From positions 1 to 40,184 of the forward strand of contig CAITNO010000158.1 of NCBI GenBank assembly GCA_903893795.1: a DNA stretch of 40,184 nt, in the 5' to 3' direction. This DNA comes from Candidatus Hydrogenedentota bacterium. GTDB taxonomy: Bacteria > Hydrogenedentota > Hydrogenedentia > Hydrogenedentales > CAITNO01. The position numbers were made by a program, and so were the translations under genes. Shown piece by piece: positions 35,206-40,184 of the stretch (within the stretch, counting starts at the first letter, position 1; the number at the start of each line of letters is the position of its first letter). The notes under the pieces were generated by a model. It had not been told where the DNA came from. It ran no database searches and saw only the letters and a list, made by a program, of their open reading frames with translations.

Positions 35206-36273
35206 TTAAACAATCTCCAATCCGTCCCGCCCCGGCAGTGCGGGATACTCGCCATGGGGTTCCCGCTGGTACCAGAACGACGTCGAGGCGATGTCTTCCT
35301 GCAGCGGCAGATAGCGGCCGCCGCTGCGCCAGCCAAGCGCCTGAATGGTCACCCGCAGGTCCTGCCGGAAACGCACCGGGTCCATTATATGCCAGCGGTA
35401 CATGCCGAAACGCTGCTGCGACCGGTAGGCGCCGTCGGGCTTGATGACCTGGTGCAGCCCCGCGTAGGCCGTGCTGAACACGGCGTACTGTCCGTCGCGG
35501 TCAAAGTTGTAGGAACCGCAGAAGTAATCCTCAGTGCCCGTGCCGCAGATCGTGGGCCATTCGTCACCGTCCAGGTAAAACTTAATCTCGCCCTCGCCCC
35601 ACCAGCCGGTGTTGTTCACCTGCCACGCCAGATAGGTGCCCACATAATGCCCCAGGCCCTGCACCCCGTCGAGCAGCGTGTGCACCTCCCCGGCTTTCAG
35701 GGGGTTGCTGCGCCGCCACTGCGCGTGGAAATAGGCCGCATCGTTCGGCACCTCGGTCAGGGTGTAGTTGACCTGATAATAGAGCACCATCGACTCGGCG
35801 GCGAGATTCTCCACCGTGATGCGGCAGTGCTTACGGAAGGGCATCTCCCAGTAACAGTTAAAGGCGCTGCCCGGATTGACGCACACTGGCAGGGAGTTGA
35901 GGGGAGCATACTCGCCCCAGCCCATCCCGAAAAAGTCGCCAACGGGACACTCCACGCTGGGCGTCTGCTCGCCGTCCCAATAGAAACGGAGCACGGTCTG
36001 CCGCCACACACCCGTGGGCGTCATCCAAATCTGCTGAATCGCGCCCGGCCCGGCGATATTGGCCAGTTCAAAGGTCTGCCCCGCCTCAATCCGCACCGAG
36101 GGCGATATTTTCCACCCCCGGCCCAGGTCGCGCGCGCATTCCGCGCCCGTGCCGTCCGTGGCCATGCCCCCGGCACCCTTGGCCCCGTCAAAATTCTCCG
36201 GCGAGATGGACCGGGTTTGCGCCCGTGACAACAGCGAAAGACTGCCCAGCGACATGTTCAGACCGTCAAACAT
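35206..36273 (-). CDS. DUF2961 / GH172-family glycoside hydrolase
   Basis: This 355-residue protein belongs to the DUF2961 family, now glycoside hydrolase family 172, in which alpha-D-fructofuranosidase, difructose-anhydride and D-arabinan-degrading enzymes are known. Conserved stretches are IQQIWMTP, VLRFYWDGEQTPSVECPVGDFF, GWWGEGEIKFYLDGD, and CGTGTEDYFCGSYNF. Glu227 (WGEGE) and Glu248 (GTGTED) lie 21 residues apart, the same spacing I recall for the nucleophile and acid/base of the bifidobacterial enzyme. There is no signal peptide at the chosen start, so it may act in the cytoplasm. ATG 36273 is nine bases after AGGAGG; the TTG at 36279 lies too close to it. Substrate is unknown. Confidence 0.9.
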   Translation of the reverse strand: MFDGLNMSLGSLSLLSRAQTRSISPENFDGAKGAGGMATDGTGAECARDLGRGWKISPSVRIEAGQTFELANIAGPGAIQQIWMTPTGVWRQTVLRFYWDGEQTPSVECPVGDFFGMGWGEYAPLNSLPVCVNPGSAFNCYWEMPFRKHCRITVENLAAESMVLYYQVNYTLTEVPNDAAYFHAQWRRSNPLKAGEVHTLLDGVQGLGHYVGTYLAWQVNNTGWWGEGEIKFYLDGDEWPTICGTGTEDYFCGSYNFDRDGQYAVFSTAYAGLHQVIKPDGAYRSQQRFGMYRWHIMDPVRFRQDLRVTIQALGWRSGGRYLPLQEDIASTSFWYQREPHGEYPALPGRDGLEIV

Positions 36274-36353
36274 CGTCAAAGTCCTCCTGCCCGTACGGGC
36301 ATGTTCGCGCCCCGTTCTAACAGGAAGCGCCTGAAAGGTTCAACTTCCCGACT

Positions 36354-36409
36354 GTGGCATGGGCATCTTGCCCATGTTGGGCGAAACATGGGCAAGATGC
36401 CCATGCCAC
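36354..36409. repeat. Perfect 23-bp inverted repeat (family 5)
   Basis: Arms at 36354-36376 and 36387-36409 are exact inverted copies (starting GTGGCATGGGCATCTTGCCC) around a 10-bp loop. It lies upstream of both flanking genes, so a terminator role is unlikely. Such elements are known as widespread intergenic repeats that give false MGILPM peptides. Confidence 0.85.
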
Positions 36410-36499
36410 GAAAACGGCTCCACGGTCATCCGCAGGCCCCATACGTCGTGCCTAGACAGCCTAGACAGGGGTGTGCCAACACAAAGCTTCGGGTTTCGG

Positions 36500-36529
36500 T
36501 TGCGGTGGGAGGCCGGAATTTGCTATGCT
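36500..36529 (+). promoter_or_regulatory. Promoter-like element upstream of ndk
   Basis: TTGCGG at 36500-36505 is followed after 18 bp by TATGCT at 36524-36529, which has TGC in front of it (extended -10). The ndk start lies about 138 bp downstream. A second weaker TGCTATGCC lies at 36628-36636. Confidence 0.4.
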
Positions 36530-36666
36530 AGCAGGCCGCATCCCCGGAGATGACTGGCGGGTTCATGGGAACCCGCATCCAACCCGTTGCCGGAGCAAAA
36601 GTTGCGTCCGTTTACGGGAGTGGGTTTTGCTATGCCGGGGTCGGTGGAATAAAGGCTTTACGCACT

Positions 36667-37113
36667 GTGGAACGCACCTTTGTCATGATAAAGCCCGACG
36701 GGGTCGGGCGCGGTCTGGTTGGCGAGTGCATCGCGCGCTTTGAGCGGCGCGGTCTCAAGCTGGTCGGCCTGAAGATGCAGGTGCTGCCCCGTGCCGTGGC
36801 CGAAAAGCATTACGAAGAGCACACAGGCAAGAGCTTTTTTGGAGATCTGGTGGCCTTCGTCACTTCGGGGCCGACGGTCCAGATGGTGTGGCAGGGCAAG
36901 GATGCCGTGGCGCAGGTGCGCAAGATGAACGGCGCCACGAACTGCGCGAACGCGGACGTGGGCACCATTCGCGGCGATTTTGGCCTGAGCCAGCAGAAGA
37001 ATTTGATTCACGCGTCGGATGCGCCGGAAACGGCCGTCCGTGAGATTGCACTGTATTTTCGGCCCGAAGAACTGCTCGACTACACGCTGCCCTTCGAGGA
37101 GTGGCGGCGCTAG
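36667..37113 (+). CDS. ndk: Nucleoside diphosphate kinase
   Basis: Ndk transfers the gamma phosphate of ATP to nucleoside diphosphates through a phosphohistidine. The chosen form is 148 residues, the usual length. It begins ERTFVMIKPDGVGRGL. Catalytic His115 lies in NLIHASDAPETAVREI, and NGATNCANADVGTIRGDFG is the nucleotide-binding part. The GTG at 36667 is selected because the family N-terminus aligns there and AAAGG lies 11 bases upstream. The longer frame from 36550 would add 39 unrelated residues. It is followed at 73 bp by the COX24-like gene and then by the DUF1844 gene. Confidence 0.95.
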   Translation: MERTFVMIKPDGVGRGLVGECIARFERRGLKLVGLKMQVLPRAVAEKHYEEHTGKSFFGDLVAFVTSGPTVQMVWQGKDAVAQVRKMNGATNCANADVGTIRGDFGLSQQKNLIHASDAPETAVREIALYFRPEELLDYTLPFEEWRR

Positions 37114-37185
37114 CGCGCAAATCCCCGCGCGGGATGAACGCAGGCAGGTTCCAGGACCGATGAAATCAACTTGAGGAGACATTCG

Positions 37186-37275
37186 GTGGCAGGCGGAAGA
37201 AAAGTTCGCAAAGCGAAGATCAACAAGCACAAACGCAAAAAACGCGCACGCGCGAACCGGCACAAGAACAAGTAG
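37186..37275 (+). CDS. Very small basic protein, AURKAIP1/COX24-like (probable ribosomal small protein)
   Basis: A GTG start follows AGGAG with seven bases between. The 29-residue product has 18 Lys/Arg/His and no acidic residue. The core KVRKAKINKHKRKKRARAN fits the K.K(M/I).KHK.(R/K)KR.R pattern of the COX24/DUF1713 domain, present in mitoribosomal AURKAIP1 and in tiny bacterial ribosome-associated proteins (bS22-like). Binding to rRNA is inferred. It lies between ndk and the DUF1844 gene on the same strand and is easily missed by automatic gene calling. What is not certain is translation from GTG; the spacing and composition make it likely. Confidence 0.75.
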   Translation: MAGGRKVRKAKINKHKRKKRARANRHKNK

Positions 37276-37397
37276 TCGGATTTCCGGGCGACGTTTTTCC
37301 GCTGTGCCCCCGGGTCGCGGTTCTGCATCTTTACTGATGAGGAACGGACGGGGGGCCGGCGGGAATGTTTGCAGTGTACCCCCAAGGAGCAGCGACC

Positions 37398-37931
37398 ATG
37401 GCCGACGAACCCAAGATCTTCATTGACGAAGACTGGAAGGCCCGCGCCCAGCGGGAAAAAGAGGAGTTGCAGAAGCGCGCAGAGGCGGAAGCCGCCGCGC
37501 GCACTGCGGCGCCCGTTGTGCCGTCCGCTCCTGATTCACCTTCCGCCCTGGCGGAGGGTGAATTGCCGTCGGAACTGGGCCCCGATGACACGGGCCTGGG
37601 CGGGGAGGAAATCGAGGGCGAAGAGCCCTACGAGGCCAACTTCGACGCGCTGCTCAGCAGTCTCGCCACCCAGACCATGTTCGCACTGGGCATCATCCCG
37701 CAGCCCGGCGGCGGACAGGTGATGGTCAACCTTGACCAGGCCAAGTTCAGCATCGACATCATGGCGATGCTGCATGAAAAGACCGCAGGCAACCTCACCC
37801 CCGAGGAACAGGCCGCTTTGGACGGTACGCTGGCGGAATTGCAGCGCCTCTTCGTGGCCCGCGTGCGCCAGTTCGAAGAGCAGGCCATGCGCCAGGCCGG
37901 CATCGACCCCAACAATCTCCGCACCCCGTAA
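37398..37931 (+). CDS. DUF1844 domain protein
   Basis: This 177-residue cytoplasmic protein starts MADEPKIFIDEDWKARAQREKEELQKRAEAE in outline: a charged helix, then an acidic, Pro/Ala-rich linker (~40-80). The DUF1844 domain follows (~83-155), with FDALLSSLATQTMFALGI, VNLDQAKFSIDIMAML and the helix LTPEEQAALDGTL. The function of DUF1844 is unknown; it is common in planctomycetes, acidobacteria and related phyla. The ATG at 37398 has AAGGAG eight bases upstream, so 11 residues of the longer frame are removed. It follows the COX24-like gene at 122 bp. Confidence 0.92.
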   Translation: MADEPKIFIDEDWKARAQREKEELQKRAEAEAAARTAAPVVPSAPDSPSALAEGELPSELGPDDTGLGGEEIEGEEPYEANFDALLSSLATQTMFALGIIPQPGGGQVMVNLDQAKFSIDIMAMLHEKTAGNLTPEEQAALDGTLAELQRLFVARVRQFEEQAMRQAGIDPNNLRTP

Positions 37932-37937
37932 CACGTG

Positions 37938-37956
37938 CCCCGGCGGGGCGTATAAT
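37938..37956 (+). promoter_or_regulatory. GC hairpin followed by TATAAT, upstream of the TolC-like gene
   Basis: GCCCCGGCGGGGC (37938-37950) is a perfect 5-bp stem with a three-base loop and directly precedes TATAAT (37951-37956). It lies just after the DUF1844 stop and 115 bp before the TolC-like start. The hairpin may end the upstream transcript and the TATAAT may be a -10 for the next; there is no good -35 at 17 bp. Confidence 0.4.
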
Positions 37957-38070
37957 TGACTGGTTACGGCCCATGGGGTAGACTCATTCCGTACTTGTGT
38001 GCCAAGGGATTTTCGTATCTTTCCGTGTTCCCCGGCGGCATTGGACCCCGGTTACTGGGAGAAATGATTC

Positions 38071-39804
38071 ATGAGTTCACGCAAACTGTTCCGGACCCTG
38101 GCCGCGGGCATCGTCCTTGCGGGCATGTCCAGCGCGGCATTTGCCGCCGATGACCCCGCCCCGGCGCCCGCCACCGCCGTTGCCGAAGCCCCTCCCATGG
38201 CCACCGATTCGGCCGAAGCCGCACAGACCGCCAGCCTCAAAGAGCAGATTTCCGCCAACCTCATTGACCTGAGCGCCCTGCAAAAGGCCGCGGAAGACCA
38301 GTTGAACCGCACCCAGGTGCGGATGAGCCTGGACGACGTGGTGCAGATGGCGCTCAAGCAGAACCCGGACATCATCATCGCCTCGATGGAACCGGGTAAG
38401 GCCGACGCAGACATTTACACCGCAGGCGGTCTTTTTGACCCCGCCGTGCAGTTCTCGCTCAAACGCTCCCGCGCGCTGGTCGGCACCAATGCGCAGATCC
38501 AGGCCATCACCGGAGTGAGCACCATTGGAACCACCACCGACGAACGGGCGGTTGGCATTGGCGGCAAGCTCGTCTACGGCACACAGTATGCCCTGCAGGA
38601 AAGCTGGGGCGACGAGGAAAGTTCCTACGGGCGCGTGGGCAGGCAGTACAGCTCCATGCTCGGCCTGACGCTGACCCAGCCGGTGCTGCGCGGCTTCGGC
38701 AAAAAGTACAACACGGTGCGCATCCAGGAAGCCCGCAACATGCGCACCATGAGCGCCGCACAGGTCAAGCTGGCCATGCTCAAGACCGTGGGCGAGGTGA
38801 TCAAGTCCTATTGGAACCTCGTCTACACCGTGGAGGGCGTGAAGGTCACGCAGGAGTCCCTGCGCAACGCCGAGCGGCTCCTCCAAATCAACGAGACCCG
38901 CCGCAGGATCGGCACCGCCGCGGACATTGAGGTCCTGCAGGCCAAGGCGGGCGTCGCGGTGCGCCAGTCCGAACTGATTTCCGCCACCACCCAGTCCACC
39001 GACGCCGGCGACATGCTCAAGCAGGTGCTGCTCATGCGCGACGGCGACCTGTTCTCCAAGGCCGTCATCGTGCCCACCGACCGCCCCAACCCCAGCAACG
39101 CGGGCCTCTTCGATTTCACCGATTTCGACGCCAGCCTCGACGCGAGCGTGAAACGCTCGCTGGCCAACCGGCCTGAAATCTCCATGTCTGACATGGAACT
39201 GGCCAACGCCCAATTGGAGGTCTATAAGTCGCGCGGTGACATGCTGCCGCAGTTTGATGTCGTGGGCGCCTACGGCCAGGGCGGCCGCGACGACACGCTG
39301 GGCAAAGCGCTCCAGGGCATCTGGAGCAAGCAGAATTTCAGCTACAGCATCGGCGTGCAGGGCGCCGTGGCCATCAACAACCGCGCCGCCCGCGGCGCCA
39401 ACACGCGCGCGCGGATCACGGAGCGCCAGTCGGAAGAACGCCGCAAACAGACCGAAATCGCGCTGCAAACGGCGGTGCACGTCGCCGCGCGCAACGTGAA
39501 AGCCAATCAGATCCTTGCGGAAAGCACCCGGCAGGCGGTCCGCCTGCAAGAGGCCAATGTGACGGCCGAAGAGAAACGCCTGCGTCTGGGCGTGACCACC
39601 AGTTTCCAGGTGTTGCGCGTGCAGCAGGACCTGACCAGCGCGCAGTTGCAGCAGCTCCAGTCGCTCATCTCCTACGAGAAGTCGCTCGTGGATCTCCAAA
39701 TTGCCGAAGGCACCCTGCTCGACAACCTGGGCATCAAGCTCGAGGTGACCGACACGGAAACCCCCGTCGGCTACTGGGAAAGCATCCATCCCCGCTGGAA
39801 GTAG
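38071..39804 (+). CDS. TolC-family outer membrane efflux protein
   Basis: This 577-residue protein forms, as a trimer, an outer-membrane channel with a periplasmic alpha barrel, for export or efflux. The signal peptide has hydrophobic LAAGIVLAGMSSAAFA and cleavage near residue 28. A Pro/Ala-rich segment follows, then two OEP repeats: VRMSLDDVVQMALKQNPDI (about 87-105) with LTQPVLRGFG and long helices (AAQVKLAMLKTVGEVIKSYW), and the second half with ASVKRSLANRPEISMSD and LRLGVTTSFQVLRVQQDL. No membrane-fusion protein or inner-membrane pump is next to it, so the partner is not in this window. The ATG has GGGAG nine bases upstream. Confidence 0.93.
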   Translation: MSSRKLFRTLAAGIVLAGMSSAAFAADDPAPAPATAVAEAPPMATDSAEAAQTASLKEQISANLIDLSALQKAAEDQLNRTQVRMSLDDVVQMALKQNPDIIIASMEPGKADADIYTAGGLFDPAVQFSLKRSRALVGTNAQIQAITGVSTIGTTTDERAVGIGGKLVYGTQYALQESWGDEESSYGRVGRQYSSMLGLTLTQPVLRGFGKKYNTVRIQEARNMRTMSAAQVKLAMLKTVGEVIKSYWNLVYTVEGVKVTQESLRNAERLLQINETRRRIGTAADIEVLQAKAGVAVRQSELISATTQSTDAGDMLKQVLLMRDGDLFSKAVIVPTDRPNPSNAGLFDFTDFDASLDASVKRSLANRPEISMSDMELANAQLEVYKSRGDMLPQFDVVGAYGQGGRDDTLGKALQGIWSKQNFSYSIGVQGAVAINNRAARGANTRARITERQSEERRKQTEIALQTAVHVAARNVKANQILAESTRQAVRLQEANVTAEEKRLRLGVTTSFQVLRVQQDLTSAQLQQLQSLISYEKSLVDLQIAEGTLLDNLGIKLEVTDTETPVGYWESIHPRWK

Positions 39805-39846
39805 GTAAAGCTTTCTGCTCCTGAGGGAACCTGGCGACGCAGATTT

Positions 39847-39954
39847 TGGAGTGCGGCTGCATCTGACGCCGCTTTTCCTTCTGGACGCGATGTCCGGGCA
39901 CGGCGGGTGCGTTGTTCCCCCAATCCAAAGCGGCGTCGTTGCCGCCGCACTCCA
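39847..39954. repeat. Long inverted repeat (family 6) between the TolC-like gene and the IS630 copy
   Basis: Arms at 39847-39875 and 39927-39954 pair as TGGAGTGCGGC, GCA, GACGCCGCTTT with a few mismatches around a loop of about 50 bp. This kind of element gives false peptides such as SVECGGNDAA. It lies some 40 bp from the TolC-like stop. Confidence 0.7.
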
Positions 39955-39992
39955 CAGAGGACATCGCCCCAACCAACCACCGTTCCTTGTCT

Positions 39993-40184
39993 TAGAGCAC
40001 TTTAAGGTTGAGATGCGGTATAGCCGCACGACGAAATCCAGCTTTCGGCGTCTTGTTGTGTGACCGTTTCCAAAGCCGCAGCAATGGCATCGTAGAGTTC
40101 GCCTTGAGTTCGCGCCTTGGCGTCGCGCAGGAACGCCTTCACCTTGCTCCACATCTTCTCGATGGGGTTGAGGTCGGGGCTGTA
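39993..40184 (-). mobile_element. IS630-family insertion sequence, left (3') end
   Basis: The end is placed by the transposase stop and a TA at 39993-39994, followed by GAGCACTTTAAGG. The terminal inverted repeat partner lies outside the window, so this boundary is an estimate. Confidence 0.5.
40002..40184 (-). CDS. IS630-family transposase, C-terminal 60 residues (N-terminus off the right edge)
   Basis: The minus strand enters from the right edge in frame with YSPDLNPIEKMWSKVKAFLR, the DDE_3 signature of IS630/Tc1-mariner transposases; its Glu is the third catalytic acid. Forty more residues run to SSCGYTASQP and a TAA at 40002-40004. It is intact as far as it is visible. The element's end probably lies within the next few bases leftward, near TA at 39993-39994, the usual IS630 target dinucleotide. 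Confidence 0.88.
   Translation of the reverse strand, partial: YSPDLNPIEKMWSKVKAFLRDAKARTQGELYDAIAAALETVTQQDAESWISSCGYTASQP

Larger units (their letters stand above)
36274..36666. other. Divergent intergenic region between GH172 and ndk
   Basis: The 393 bp contains a perfect 23-bp inverted repeat and a promoter-like element for ndk, both listed separately. TTTGCTATGC occurs twice (36519-36528 and 36626-36635). An open frame upstream of ndk (from 36550) reaches the gene but has no homology or usable start, so I do not call it. Confidence 0.55.

Noticed and set aside
36354..36409. CRISPR-like repeat
   Set aside because: It is a single inverted repeat without direct repeats or spacers; the window has no array and no cas gene.
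37160..37174. ATG-AAA-TCA-ACT-TGA mini frame whose stop meets the Shine-Dalgarno of the COX24-like gene
   Set aside because: Four codons with no Shine-Dalgarno of its own; likely chance, although translational coupling cannot be excluded.
38077..40152. 691-codon minus-strand frame opposite the TolC-like gene
   Set aside because: The TolC-like protein is clear; the minus frame is a shadow that reads through into the intergenic repeat.

Overview
The window comes from a GC-rich genome. Its gene set points to a Planctomycetes-like lineage, most plausibly candidate phylum Hydrogenedentota: a Hanks-type Ser/Thr kinase fused to WD40 propellers with DWG in place of DFG, sulfatase-fold enzymes, an HzsA-like CxxCH/HEAT-repeat secreted protein, a DUF2961 (GH172) enzyme, a TMTC-like TPR membrane protein, and many short palindromic repeats between genes. 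This assignment is an inference from gene content; there is no rRNA or tRNA in the window to confirm it.

Layout. (1) Positions 1-11426, minus strand: one uninterrupted reading frame of at least 3808 codons, cut by the left edge. It encodes a giant secreted subtilisin (S8) followed by Ig-like repeats, 17 DUF5011-type repeats, six kelch-type repeats, an HYR domain and a beta-propeller. (2) 11427-11778: a divergent promoter region with a good sigma70-type promoter on each strand. (3) 11779-15741, plus strand: a membrane-anchored kinase with about 14 WD40 blades. (4) 15807-20261, minus: a secreted HzsA-like/HEAT protein and a small conserved protein. (5) 20454-25886: a GT4 glycosyltransferase and two divergent paralogous alkaline-phosphatase-superfamily ('sulfatase') proteins that carry Thr where sulfatases carry the formylglycine Cys/Ser. 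(6) 26162-31407, minus: carB, greA and an FLVCR-like MFS transporter. (7) 31538-36273: a radical SAM/SPASM protein (plus), then, convergent to it, a minus-strand series of DUF2961/GH172, TMTC-like and Nudix genes. (8) 36667-39804, plus: ndk, a 29-residue COX24-like basic protein, a DUF1844 protein and a TolC-family protein. (9) 40002-40184, minus: the 3' end of an IS630-family transposase running off the right edge.

The pieces most worth attention are the giant protease and the kinase that shares its promoter region, the Thr-type sulfatase-like pair, the HzsA-like fusion, the tiny COX24-like gene, and at least six families of intergenic palindromes that sit mainly at the 3' ends of genes. Several gene starts were moved inward from the longest frame (GT4, plus-strand sulfatase, carB, MFS, TMTC, DUF2961, ndk, DUF1844) because Shine-Dalgarno spacing, family alignment or repeat-derived N-termini argue for the shorter form.
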